Assembly: GCA_031769625.1 (NCBI GenBank)
Contig: JAUIMM010000171.1
Coordinates: forward strand, 2,896,001-2,960,000
Direction: 5' to 3'
Source: Taudactylus pleione
Taxonomy: Eukaryota > Chordata > Amphibia > Anura > Myobatrachidae
DNA: 64,000 nt
Of this stretch, positions 43,141-54,411 are shown piece after piece; the stretch's first letter is position 1, and every line of letters begins with the position of its first letter. The translations under genes and the position numbers were made by a program. Under the pieces are notes generated by a model. The model worked only from the letters and a program-made list of their open reading frames with translations. It did not search any database and was not told the DNA's origin.

Positions 43141-44489
43141 GTATACTGTCAGTCTTTCATACTCTGTATCGATACCTCATAAAAACCTCTGAACGATCCT
43201 GCCTATACCTTCTACACCTTTATACGATCCAGCCTATATGGTACCTTCTAAAATTATCGCTATTAGCATAATGAGTCATACAGTAAATAAATGCCTTCAG
43301 ACTTTGAATGTGTTTCCAAAGCACAAAAGGTTATTATTCAACATAAAACAATAGGTTACACGCTGTGATCTAAAGATAATTTAGCGTAAATAAATCATAC
43401 AGACCCAAGGTACAGTTGTTACATACGCACGCGCTCTGGGACCAGATACCGGCATCAGCAACAAACCTCCGTCAACAGCATCAACAAGAAGACTCCCGAT
43501 TGGGGTCAGAGAGTGCACATATATACTCTTACAGGGATAGGCAATACAATAGTCAAGTTTGGCATGATTCCATTGGTTCTCTGTCACGATGCTTCTGCTA
43601 CAGGACAGTTAACAGGTCAATTCAAATGGACACAGGTCAGCCTCCGACAGCCTTTTGTCTCCTTTTTCCCACTGCATGCAAATCTAAGCTGCTAATATTA
43701 CATAGTACATTTTAGTGTTTTAACTCTCTACAGTCCATAAGTTGCGGACGCATGTTGCGATCTTCTCACCGATGACACCGATAAGCTGTTGAGACAGAGT
43801 AGATCAGTACAACACCAAACATGGTCTGCTTATCATGTACTAAACCTTAGATACCAAATAGTCTTTATTTCACAACATTAGTAATAAATTAATAAACCTT
43901 GAATATTACACTTTGAAGCTATGAAACCTTTTATGTAAGTGTGCAGTGTGTAAGTATTAGGAGTTTGGGAAAGGACGCTAGTTAGAGTTCACCATGGTAT
44001 GTGTTTTGCAGGGTTTATCCTTTTGTATGTTTTAGTGACTGTCTGTTTTTATGTAGTGAGGACTATTAACTTGGGGCAGATGCGTATGCATGAAACTAAT
44101 AAACAGCGTTCGTACGCGGGTTAATATGCAGCCGCTAATGTGCGTATGGAGTTAACAGCACAACTGTGCGTATTTAATGTGTATATGGGGTTTGATGAGA
44201 TATGCGATCGCACGATGCTAATAATAGCATTGCCATATGTACTTAAGTGTGAGATTCGCTAAAATGGCGCGTTGTGGCCATTCGCAAAATGGCGTCGTGC
44301 AGATCTCATTTTTAAGATGGAGTCTTGTCACCATTCGCAAGATGTCGTCGCTCCGATCTAATTTTTAACTGATCCTGTCTCAGCCAATTATCCGGCTTCG
44401 ACATCTGTCATCAGGACCCCTTACATTTCATATGTTTCACAACATGTGTGGATCTATGAACTATTGTTGAGACTAAAATATTGTACCCA
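43141..44489. other. No gene seen
   Basis: Unique-looking sequence with short frames only. At 44240-44400 the words AAAATGGCG, AAAATGGCGTCG and AAGATGTCGTCG recur in ATTCGCAA context, hinting at a small degenerate repeat. Confidence 0.45.
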
Positions 44490-44850
44490 TTAGCAACAGC
44501 TTGCATATCTGGAAAATGAGAACTGTTAGGGTTCAAGAGGACTGAGTTTGAGAAGCACTTTTCTATGCAGTTAACATTAATGTTATTTAATCTGTAACAC
44601 ATACAGTACAATGCAGTCCTCAAGTAATGTTTATGTCACAGGTTCCCAAACTCGGTCCTCAAGGTACAGTACCCTAACAGTTCAGGTTTAAAGGCTATCC
44701 TTACTGTACTTCAGCACAGGTGACTTACAGTAATCGGAACAGTACTGCAGTCAATGTGATTAACCATCTATGCTCAACCATGGAAATCTTTAAACCTGGA
44801 CTGTTAGGGTGCCTTGAAGTTCAAGTTTGTGAACCACTGGTTTACGCAGT
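44490..44850. mobile_element. Foldback repeat (CCCAAACTCGGTCCTCAAGG family)
   Basis: CAGGTTCCCAAACTCGGTCC at 44639 and the inverse (CAAGTTTGTGAACCACTGG) near 44840 are imperfect termini, with inner arms AACAGTTCAGGTTTAAAGG and TTTAAACCTGGACTGTTAGG. A degenerate second copy (AGGACTGAGTTTGAGAAGC) lies at about 44520-44560. Flanking octamers match only about 6 of 8. Confidence 0.6.
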
Positions 44851-45839
44851 AATCACATTACAGTACCCACCATAGTACAATACTGTACTGTATCTTTTTT
44901 ATTTATAAGTTAGACCATCCTTCATCACATCACATTAGTTTCAGGTCATGTGGATGCCACTGTTTATGTTGGCTTCCATCAATATTGACACATTTGGCCC
45001 AGTTCTGGACCCTGGGTATACAGTGCTATCAGTGAATGGTTTTCCAAATATGGTGGTGAAAGAGTGCTAAACATTGCAGGTCTTCCATTTGAAAGAACAA
45101 TATACAGTACTGTACTTGCATTGTTGTTGCATGTGTCTGAATCTTCAGCTGACAACTTTGATGAATCAAGTGGACAACATGGCCAAAAAGAGCTACTGTA
45201 CAGTACCTGTATGTTGTATGCAGTGAGTTCAGCAGCAGTGCCCTACCGTGATGAGACCTTGAACTAACTGATTTCATACAGCATGCAGCCTTCACCACCC
45301 ACCATCACCCCATACCCCCACCTGTCCTATATTATGTTAATGAAAGGCTCATGCTTGCTTTGGGGAGGGGCCCTAGACAGCACACCAAATCACCAATGTT
45401 TGTAATTTGACCATGCAGCATGCTCCAGTAAGTTCAAACAGTAGCCAGTCCTTCAACCACCACCACAATTCATCTACTGTACTGTATAAAGAATACTATT
45501 ATATAATGAAAAAGAGTAATCACCATCAGTTTTGCCTCAAGTCATGCGAGACTTATGACACAGTAGCAAGCATTGATACAGTCTACCAGGTGTACTACAC
45601 GCTGCACCTTTAAGACAGTACTGATCACCAGTGCACTAATGTTGCACTGCTAATCCAATGTCACACGATCGGTGTTGCCTCAAATCTTGTGACTTTATGC
45701 TCAGATTTACATGTACCTACAGTATAGTTCATTGACGCTGTCCACTGGGTCAGTGAACTCAGTGGGATTGAATAGAAATGAGTAATGGTGGGAGGAGGTA
45801 AAAAATTACTTTGCTCCCCAAATAAGTAGCGAGGATGCC
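44851..45839. other. TACAGTACTGTA-rich unassigned sequence
   Basis: Words such as TACAGTACTGTACT recur at high frequency from 44600 to about 47100. No protein-coding frame is credible. It may be the diverged first part of the array that follows. Confidence 0.45.
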
Positions 45840-46500
45840 ACTGAAGAGCATGGTACAAATCGCAGTGTGTAACACGTTCATACTGTAAGCAACTTCCCCA
45901 CCACCAGTCCCTTGGGAGATTTGAATGAGTCATGCTGGCTTAGGTTTGGGGGGAAGGGCTCCATCCAGCAATAGTCTATAGTTTAGACTTTAGAGTCTAA
46001 TGCAGTTTACAGAGATAAAAGGAGGGGTAAATTGTGGAGCAATGTATAAAATTGAGCAGAGTACTTTAAAAGTATTAAACCTAAAATGATTTCTTTTTAT
46101 GAAAAACTGCCCGTGCATCTTTAAGCCAGGCGTCTTTACACCATGTAGCGACAGTATACAGTAGGGAAGGCCCATAATGAGTACAATACAATGTCTAAAG
46201 CGGCTTAGAGTAAAATGCAGCTAGGTGGCATAACATAGATATGAAAGGTGGTGGCAAGTCTGATTAAGTTCACCAGAGTACTGTACCTTAATAATATTGA
46301 ACTTGAAGTGCTCTGTCTTAAAGAAATGCTGCGCTTGCATCTTGATACTGCACGTGCGTCTTCACACCAACGCTGATACTGTATGCATTCTTGTAAAACA
46401 CAGGACTCACACACCAAATGATTTAATCCTTTATTTATTCCTGTATTGTAGATTTAAAAAATATATATTTATTTACAAAATGACATCTTTCCTTTTGGTG

Positions 46501-46553
46501 CCTCGAACTCGAGTGCCCAGCTATGGAAAGCACTCACCTTATCCACTCACCCA
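46501..46553 (-). promoter_or_regulatory. tRNA-like A and B boxes, unit 1
   Basis: On the minus strand TGGGTGAGTGGATAAGG (46537-46553) resembles a class II tRNA A box. GAGTTCGAGG (46501-46510) matches the B-box core GTTCGA. The distance suits an internal RNA polymerase III promoter, but no complete tRNA cloverleaf is present. Confidence 0.4.
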
Positions 46554-47414
46554 CGCAAGCCAGACATACAGTAGTCACTGTTCCATCTATTGTGTATGTC
46601 ATGTTAAGCATGCTTAGAGTCTAATGTAGCTGGGTGGCATAACAGAGATGAAGGGATGTGGAAAGTGCCCGATAATATACAGTACAGATAGTCTGTAATG
46701 AGTACATTATAATGTCTACAGTATAACGGTTTAGTCTTGACACAAAGTGATCATTTCAAGCAGCACTCCTTAAGGCCACGGAAATTGCAAGGACTTTGTG
46801 CCATGCAATTCGCAGTATGTAACACTTTCATAATGTAGACAGCTTTCCTACCCCCACCCCCTGTGAGGTTTGGGATGAATGACTCATGCTGGCTTACGGT
46901 TTGGGGGAAGGGACCCATCCAGCATGATGTGTGCAATAAAATACATTGTCTATAGCGTTTTAGAGAGTAATGCAGCTTGGTGGCATACAATATCATAGAG
47001 ATGAAGGGAGGGAGAAAGTGTGGAGGAATGCATAAAGTTTAGCAGATAACTTAGTATTGAACCTGAAATGATGTCTCTTTATGCAAAACTGCCCGTGCGT
47101 CTTTAAGCCAGGCATCTTACACCATGTAGCCACAGTATACAGTATGGATGGCCTGTAATGAGTACAATGCAATGTCTAGCGGTTTGGCGTAAGATGCAGC
47201 TGGGTGGCATAGCACAGAAATTACAGTTGGTGGGAAGTGAGCAATGTATTGAGTTATAGTTAGGCTGTGTTCCCTAAGAATATGGAACTTGACTTGCTCT
47301 GTCTCTATTTAATACTGGGCAATGCTGGGCATCCGTCTTCTGGCCAATGCAGATATGTAACTCACACACCAAATTATAAATTTTTTTATTTAATCAAGTA
47401 TTAAAGATTAAAAA

Positions 47415-47930
47415 CACATTGCGTCTTTCTGAGCCTCGAACCAAAGGTGCTCACCTTACCCACTCACCCACACACGCCGGCTGTATCAGCGGGCACACCT
47501 GTTGTGATTGTGATGTGAAGTGTGTGACTTTACATCAGGTAAAGTGTACAATACAAGGTCAATAGCAGTTTAGAGTGTAATGCAGCTGGGTGACATACAA
47601 CAGAGGGTTTTAAGAGAATTTAGCCTGAAATTATCTGTTTTTATGATAAACTTCCCATGCGTCTTTTTATATCACATTGCGTCTTTCTGAGCCTCGAACC
47701 AAAGGTGCTCACCTTACCCACTCACCCACACACGCCGGCTGTATCAGCGGGCACACCTGTTGTGATTGTGATGTGAAGTGTGTGACTTTACATCAGGTAA
47801 AGTGTACAATACAAGGTCAATAGCAGTTTAGAGTGTAATGCAGCTGGGTGACATACAACAGAGGGTTTTAAGAGAATTTAGCCTGAAATTATCTGTTTTT
47901 ATGATAAACTTCCCATGCGTCTTTTTATAT
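47415..47930. repeat. 258-bp tandem duplication, apparently perfect
   Basis: 47415-47672 and 47673-47930 read identically by eye from CACATTGCGTCTTTCTGAGC to CATGCGTCTTTTTATAT. It lies in an array whose other units differ at many positions, so the duplication is very recent or an assembly artefact. Confidence 0.85.
47434..47470 (-). promoter_or_regulatory. tRNA-like A and B boxes, unit 2
   Basis: On the minus strand TGGGTGAGTGGGTAAGG (47454-47470) precedes GGTTCGAGG (47434-47442), an exact GGTTCGA B-box core. The pair is closer together than in unit 1. It is duplicated 258 bp downstream at 47692-47728. Confidence 0.4.
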
Positions 47931-48110
47931 CATGTAAGGACAGTTTACTGTGAAGCACAGATTGCCCTGTAATGTGTACAATAGTGGTTTAATGTAAAAT
48001 GCTGCTGGGTGGCATAGCACAAAAATGATAGTTGGTGGGAAGGGAGCAATGTATTGAGTTACAGTTAGGCTGTGTTCCCTAAGAATATGGAACACATTTT
48101 ATATTCAAAA

Positions 48111-48681
48111 TCTTACATAGACAAATTTAATATTCTATCCAGACTGTACAAGTTCATCATAGAATTGACACAGGATTCTCTCTGGACTCGGTAGGGATAG
48201 CCCCTTTAAGGCTTAGCATGTGAAGATAGATGCTTCTAAAAGGTCGCTGTCATCACTGGAAACTAAAATAAAATCAGAAGGGATGAATAGCCTGTACGGA
48301 CAACGTAAAAAAAACAAAGCTAAAGGCAGGTGCCAAAGTACTTTGCATGCAATTTCATTCCCTAGCATGGGAAGGGAAATTGTAATGTTGGAAACCAAAG
48401 TAAAAAAAAAAAAAGTCCAGTTTGTTGATGTTCATAAGGGACCAAAGCTTGGCTTCATCACAGGAATCTGTTGTTTAAACATCAGCACATGACTGTAATG
48501 TCAGCAAACTCATAATGGGCCACATCTTTGAAAAAGGTGATGAGTAGAAGGTGCTGCTGTCTCAGTGAACCTTTCAAATGTTATTTTTATGACACAGTAG
48601 TTTATCTTTAAAGTACTGTTTTGGTTTTTGGGTCACTAAGCTATAAAGTTATATTCCCATATAACGCATCCATGAGAGAAC
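48111..48681. other. No gene seen
   Basis: AT-rich; contains poly-A runs near 48310 and 48405, no further signs. Confidence 0.45.
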
Positions 48682-48684
48682 ATA

Positions 48685-49201
48685 GGGCCTGTTTCAGCAA
48701 GGATCTCAGTTGCTAAGAAGCATGCAATTGGCCGATTGTTGCGTACTGCGCATGCGTATTCATCGCAGTGCGGGAACCGCCCACTGTGATCGCAGCGGCT
48801 GCGCAGACCCATCGCAGAGTGATTGACAGGAAGTGCAGTTTGTGGGTGGTGACGGGGGGGTGGTAGGGTGAACACAGGCGTGCCAGTGCATTTCAACGCC
48901 TTTGCCTGGGTGTGCATAAATTAGCCACTGCGATACCATACGCAGCCTGAGGCCTCATAGTGTGCGCTGAAGTTAGCAATTCCTGAGTGAAGTATGACTG
49001 CCTTATCTGTGCGTATGGGTACGATGGTACTCGATTGTACTGATGTTTTCGCAGTCTTAATAACCATTACGGAGGTGCGTGTAGGTGAAGCCGGCTTCCT
49101 TATGTAGTGCTGTGGCAGCATTGCGATCGCTATGGATTAGCATACTATTGCAGTTGAACTGCGTGCGTACACTATATTGCGATACGTAGTAAATCAGGCC
49201 C
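48685..49201. mobile_element. GGGCCTGATTCAG-family MITE, complete
   Basis: GGGCCTGTTTCAGCAAGG to TAAATCAGGCCC, flanks ATA (48682-48684) and ACA (49202-49204). Left and right body words match 19673-20760, 37514-38024 and 49958-51033. Useful as the intact reference for the split copy. Confidence 0.8.
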
Positions 49202-49237
49202 ACAGTCTGCAAGCAGACCCGCTTCCTCTCTTTACAT

Positions 49238-49600
49238 CAGGGTGGGGCACCTTTTTTCTGCCGAGGGCCATTTTGATATGTATAACATTATTTGTGGGCC
49301 TGGTGCAGGCCACGCCCCCTCTATGTGATGTCACACGGGGCTGGGGCCCCAATCGCCAGCGATAACAGTAATGCCTGGAGCATACTGAGGATGCTCTGGG
49401 GAGCTGTAAGGGCAGCAGTGTGACCACCTGAAGCCTCCTAAGGACGCTCCAGGCGACACTACTGCATAGATTCTGCCCGCAGGGTGCCATTATAGGCACC
49501 GTGCTATTCAGATGAGGCTAGCAGACAAAAGCTCAGTGGGCCAGCCCAAATGATTCCAGGGGCCTTATATGGCCCCCGGGCCTGAGGTTCGGCATCTCTG
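49238..49600. mobile_element. Non-autonomous hAT-type element with perfect 8-bp TSD
   Basis: Starts CAGGGTGGGGCACC and ends GGTTCGGCATCTCTG. The octamer CTTTACAT is perfect at 49230-49237 and 49601-49608. The 363-bp interior is non-coding and contains GGGCC-rich words near both ends. Confidence 0.92.
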
Positions 49601-49957
49601 CTTTACATGGTCACTTTGCAAAGTTCACACCACCAAAACTTTCACAGGCTTTAATTTATCGTTCTGGAGGTAACGTTTTGACTCTTACACAACTCCCAAC
49701 AGTATAAAAGGCCAAAGAAGGACACACACAATTTATGTAAACAGCTCAACTTTGTTCATTTAAATTAATCCGCAGGCAAAAGCATATCAATTGAAATTAC
49801 ATACAATGGGGGATACGTAAAAAACTCCATGACTCATAGTGTAGCATTGGACTTTTGTGCTTGGTAATCAACTTACCCCAACCACCCCCCCCCCCCCTCT
49901 GCTCCAAAAGAAAAAAAAAAGTAAGAAACTACAAATGTCACATCTTTAGAAGACATT

Positions 49958-51033
49958 GGGCCTGATTCAGTATTACTCACAACCACAACTTCACACGCAT
50001 ATAAGCTGCACTGCGCATGCGCTGCGATCGCACTGCGATTACGAATGCAGAGAAGAATACATCGCAGAGTCGAGTGACAGGCTGTCTTTGGGGGTGGTTC
50101 ATGGGAGTGGTCGGAAAAACACAGGCATGCCTGTCCATTTGAACGCTGTTGCTTGGATATGCATAAATTAGCCAATGCGATTGCATACACAGCTTGAGAG
50201 CCCACTGCGTGCAAAGAGACTAGCAGTGTCTGTGGCAGGTCAGACCTGGTGTAAATGATGCGTGAGCGGTCGATGTGCGTCCATGGTACCAATGTTTACA
50301 CTGAAGAGTGACAGTCAGTGGCAAATGCAGGATTTTTAGAGGGGGGTTTCCAAATGCTTGATTTTAGAGCGAGTGTGGTCCGTCCATGAAGAGGACATAA
50401 TTAGCACTTATCCAGCTTTAATATGTTACATACAAAGTATATTGTGTTGCATAATTCCAGCATATACAGGACCAGCAATCACAGTAAGCCATTAGATGCG
50501 GCAGTAGGTCCATCCTGTCTGAGCAGAATGCTTTTTTTCAGATGTGGGCTCCATTCCTGAGCATTGGAGCAAGTCCGGGTGTCTGAGGGAGCAGCAGAAG
50601 AACTTAGTACTGCCCTGGACATATGTGTACATATCGGTCTCCTTATGTACTGGATAGTGTATTATTATACAGTATTAATTATTTACCCTATTAATGGTCT
50701 ATAGCAGTGTACCCCTAACAGTGCATGTTTTCCACATCTCCTAGTTGGTGCACAGGTACAGTATATTTATTACTGGCTGACACATTTTAAAAGATCCACA
50801 GTTGGTGCTAATCATTTCATTTGTGATACTGAGGAGAACATGCAGCACTAGTAACATTCTATTATATTACTATTTCTATTGTGGTCATGGTGTGTGCTGG
50901 GGAAGGGGGTTTCCAGGCAGACGGAAACCCCCTCTGCGTTTGCCTATGACAGTGGATGGCCATATTTAACCCGGCTGAGCTCTGGCAAGCATTAGCATAT
51001 TTTAGCATTAGCGATCCGTACTGAATCAGGACC
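49958..51033. mobile_element. GGGCCTGATTCAG-family MITE carrying a nested insertion
   Basis: Ends GGGCCTGATTCAGTATTAC and CTGAATCAGGACC with ATT on both sides (49955-49957 and 51034-51036). About 630 bp of foreign sequence at 50316-50945 accounts for its double length. Confidence 0.82.
50316..50945. mobile_element. hAT-like element nested in a MITE
   Basis: CAGTGGCAAATGCAGG and GGGGGGTTTCC at the left oppose GGAAACCCCC and CTGCGTTTGCC at the right. Flanking octamers GTGACAGT (50308-50315) and ATGACAGT (50946-50953) match at 7 of 8. Removing one copy restores the MITE order seen at 37880-37900. The exact right end is uncertain by a few bases. Confidence 0.7.
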
Positions 51034-51668
51034 ATTGTTCTTTTTTTTGTCTAATTTTTGAGCGATTTCTTTGCAAGTTCAACATATTAATCAGGAATTA
51101 CTTACATTTTAATTACAATAGGCTGAAATATGGAATTTGTTGTCTTATAAATAATAAATGTTGCTCAATATCAAACAATAATAACTGTAAAAATGTTGGC
51201 AACTTTTCTGTTGTAATCCAACAACAATACTATCCATTGAGGTTGATTAACATTTATATTGTATTTTAATTTATATCATTTTAAATTAAATTTCCATGAT
51301 TGCGTATTAAATATAGTAAGGCAGTCACAAAATCCTTAGGATAGTCCAGGGGGTGACATAATATATACCTGACATGACATAATACTGAATAGACCTGTAA
51401 AGATAAGCAAGCTGGTCCTGTAAATGCTTCTATAAATACTGTGTGCTGCTAAAAACACTGTTTTCTAGCAAACTGCAAACTATTTTGTATTGGCAGCAGA
51501 ACAAATTGTTAAGTGATGTATATTGTTTCTACTGGATGAGGCAGGTGAGGAACATCCGGGATTCCTACACCCCAGGATACACCCAGATTCCTGGGTAACA
51601 CTTTTTAGAGGAACATGCTTTGAATTCCTCTGGAAGAGAATTAATGGCTGATTCTGAAGTGTTAATGA

Positions 51669-52310
51669 TACCACTTTCAGACAGAAATGGCAAAAAACCT
51701 GGCTTTAACCCAGCATTTGCATGCCAGTTTTTTTGCCTTTTTCTGTCTGATACCCCTTTCACACTGAAAATGAATTTACTGGGTAATTCACGTTTACCTG
51801 GTAATTTGCTAAACAACCCGGGATTTTTTCCCTGTGTGAACAGGTCATTCCGGGACTAAATTCCCAGGTCTCCGAACCTGCAAAAGACCAGGAATTTAGT
51901 CCCGAAATGACACAGGGAAAAATCCCGGGTTGTTTAACAAATTACCGGATAAAAGTGAATTATACCAGTTTCAGACAGAAAATTACAAATAACCTGGATT
52001 ATACCTGACTTATGGACCAGGTTGTTTTGCCACTCTCTGTCTGTACCCCCCTTCAGACAGAAGAGCAAATTACCAGGTCTAAAATTTCAACCCGGTAATT
52101 TGCTGTTTTACACAGGTATTTCTTCTGTCTGAAAGGGTCAACCCAGGACTAAATTCCCGGGTCTCCGACCCGGGTAAATTCCTGGGTCGAAGTCCCGGGA
52201 ATTTAGACACGGGATGACCCTTTCAGGTAGAAAAAAGTCCTGTGTAAATAACCAAATTACCGGGTTGAAATGTTTAACCCAGTAATTTGAATTTCTGTCT
52301 GAAAGGGGTA
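51669..52310. mobile_element. Outer MITE with ACCACTTTCAGACAGAAATG end
   Basis: GATACCACTTTCAGACAGAAATG on the left opposes TTTCTGTCTGAAAGGGGTAT on the right. The two halves are interleaved with a second MITE (51747-52353), and inner words such as CCCGGGTAATTTG and AATTCCCGGG repeat many times. Which element entered which is not resolved. Confidence 0.55.
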
Positions 52311-52353
52311 TTATTACCCGGTAATTTCATTTTCAGTGTGAAAGGGGTATCAG
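51747..52353. mobile_element. MITE with CTGATACCCCTTTCACACTG ends
   Basis: CTGATACCCCTTTCACACTG and its exact complement at 52334-52353 form long inverted repeats that extend further inward with GAAAATGAATTTAC against GTAATTTCATTTTC. Interior words like CCGGGACTAAATTCCC and CCGGGAATTT are themselves palindromic. Confidence 0.75.
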
Positions 52354-52376
52354 ATAACTCCAGACTCCAGACTCTT

Positions 52377-52803
52377 ATACCTCTTTTCCACCAAAAACCC
52401 AGGTCCGACCTGGGTTTTTGGACATGGTTCCAACCCTGGTCAGACCCAGGTCAGACCCATTTACACAGCACCATCGATCTGGGTTATTCCCAGGTCAGCC
52501 CTGTTCACACTGAACTCAGGTCTGCCCTGCTAAACCTGTGAGGTCATAACAAGTGGGAGGTGACTGCTCCACAACCACCAATCAGCTCATTTTAGGCATG
52601 ACCCAGGTCAGATAACCCGGGTTGCACCATTTACACTGCACCATTACCCGGGTCCATCCTGGGTCCAACCCTGGTAGCTACCTGGGTTGGATTGCTGGGT
52701 CACTTGACCTGGGTTATTTTTCAGGGACCCTTTTACACTGAGCTGCGACCCGGGTAGACCCAGCAATAACCCAGGTTTTTGCTCTGGTGTAAAAGGGGTA
52801 TTA
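52377..52803. mobile_element. MITE with ATACCTCTTTTCCACC end
   Basis: ATACCTCTTTTCCACCAAAA and GGTGTAAAAGGGGTAT are inverted ends; AAACCCAGGTC and GACCTGGGTT words fill the interior. It resembles 28284-28583 in ends and style. Confidence 0.7.
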
Positions 52804-52924
52804 TTTGCTCATTCTGTGTTTTATTCAATTTTTTGGTGACTCTGCTACCACCCTTCAGTTTTATGCCATAAAAAAATGTAAAGGATTATGCCATCCTACT
52901 TTTGGCATCAGCTAACCCGGATGT

Positions 52925-53110
52925 AACAGTGGGATCTATGTACTAAGCCTTGGGGAGAGATATAGAGGATGGATATAAAGTACCAACCAATCAACTCCTA
53001 ACTCACTTTACAGACTGTGTTTGCAAATGACAGTTAAGTTAGGAGCTGATTGGGTGGTACTTTATCTTCATCATTTTATCTCTCTCCAAGGCTTAGTACA
53101 TAACCCCCAT
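52925..53110. mobile_element. Foldback MITE (TACTAAGCCTTGG family), 186 bp
   Basis: TATGTACTAAGCCTTGG at the left opposes CCAAGGCTTAGTACATA at the right. The inner arms are TACCAACCAATCAACTCCTAA and its near-complement around GACTGTGTTTGCAAATGAC. A fragment of the same family lies at 19150-19215; 63631-63828 is a similar but distinct foldback. Confidence 0.8.
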
Positions 53111-53717
53111 ATATCTTATTCACATAAGATTACAAAGGGAAAGAAGAGAGTCCTAACTCCGATAGTGACTTTGGGACGCCCGTAACTCTGAATATGTACA
53201 AAAGAGAGGAAATACAATGGGTAACCAGCAACTCCTCTCTTCCGGCTTCCAGGATACTAAACTTTCTGTCGATCCCGTCTAAATGGAAAGAGTAGTTGGT
53301 TAATCATTTCTTGGGTCTTTTCTTAGTCATGTACAATAAATTTTGTTTTGATTATCTTAATATTTTATAAAAAACCATCTGAGATATTTTGAAACAGTTT
53401 ATCAAAGGCATCAAAACAGATGAGTTTTATGGACTGCAAGTTAGATTGTAAAAGTGTATTGCATATGCATGAATCGGCACTATGAACGGGACTTCCGAAC
53501 GTAAGTGTACTCGAAAGTAAAATCACATCGCAAATATGATTGCACAAGTGTGTACCAAGCTTAAGAAAGCCTTTTCTTTACCATGGTCTATATCAGTATA
53601 TCAGTATTGAAATCACAATAACACTATTCTTTTGATAAATTCCAATTTAAGAGTTAATAAACCTACATTTTGATGAAATATAAAAAGACGCATGCAAGGA
53701 CATACACAATTATACAT
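53111..53717. other. No gene seen
   Basis: AT-rich; no structure noted. Confidence 0.45.
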
Positions 53718-53725
53718 ATGTAAGC

Positions 53726-54291
53726 CAGGGCCGAAACTAGGATATCTGTCACCCGGTTCAAGGTAGCAATCTTGTGCCCCCCCCCTTCCCGTACCTGGAT
53801 TTTGTCCTTGCTCCTCCATAAGGCAGTGCACTAGTCAAACGTCCCTGGTATAGAGACTTACATTATTCCACACACAATAATGCCCATTACACATCATGCC
53901 ATACACTGTAATGCCTATTACCAAGTGCCACTTACATATTTGCCCGACACCATTGTATGCCCCACAGTAAGGCTTCTAATTACTTTAAAATTACCTGTTC
54001 GTTGTCAGGGGTTTCATGTTTGTTGCCAGGGGGTTTCATGCTCATTGCCAGGGGGCTTCACGGGAGAAGATGCAGCTTTCAGCATCTTCTCCCGGCACTT
54101 GCGCTGGCCTAACAGACACTAGAGGTCCAGTAAGGACCTCTAGCATTTGTCTCCTCCTTGGCGGTGGCCATTTTTGGATGCCCGTTTTCTGACTCTCCAG
54201 CCCCCAAGCCACCGTGAGTCATCCGTTTTTCACCCCCTGCATTCTGGCACCCGGTGCATGTGCACCTCTAGCCCCTCCTAGTTGCAGCCCT
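53726..54291. mobile_element. Non-autonomous hAT-type element
   Basis: CAGGGCCGAAACTAGG and CCTAGTTGCAGCCCT are imperfect inverted ends. Flanking octamers ATGTAAGC (53718-53725) and ATTTAAGC (54292-54299) match at 7 of 8. The interior has degenerate CACATCATGCCATACACTGTAA words like those of the 25871 element, and GGGGTTTCATG repeats near 54010-54060. Confidence 0.8.
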
Positions 54292-54411
54292 ATTTAAGCC
54301 TTACTTTGACAACATTAATGATATTTGGTACTGTATTGTACATTTTCTTTGGAAAATGTTGTACGTTCTGATATGAGAGTTGGTTGTGAGGGTTTTTTAT
54401 GTTTTAGTAAT

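Larger units (their letters stand above)
45840..48110 (-). repeat. Degenerate ~0.95-kb tandem array
   Basis: Marker words recur in order. GTAACAC(G/T)TTCATA...TGAGTCATGCTGGCTTA occurs near 45870 and 46815. AACTGCCCGTGC(A/G)TCTTTAAGCCAGG occurs near 46106 and 47088. ACTCACACACCAAAT occurs near 46407 and 47353. TTAGGCTGTGTTCCCTAAG occurs near 47261 and 48065. Spacings of about 945-985 bp, then 804 bp, show a drifting long unit. Each unit includes a tRNA-like segment on the minus strand. No open frame is conserved. Confidence 0.75.

Noticed and set aside
46501..46553. A genuine tRNA gene
   Set aside because: Only A- and B-box-like segments match; acceptor and anticodon stems do not form and there is no clear anticodon loop.
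50316..50340. Exact right boundary of the nested hAT-like element from TIRs alone
   Set aside because: The right end lacks the final CACTG expected from the left end; only the octamer flanks define it, so the boundary is given as approximate.
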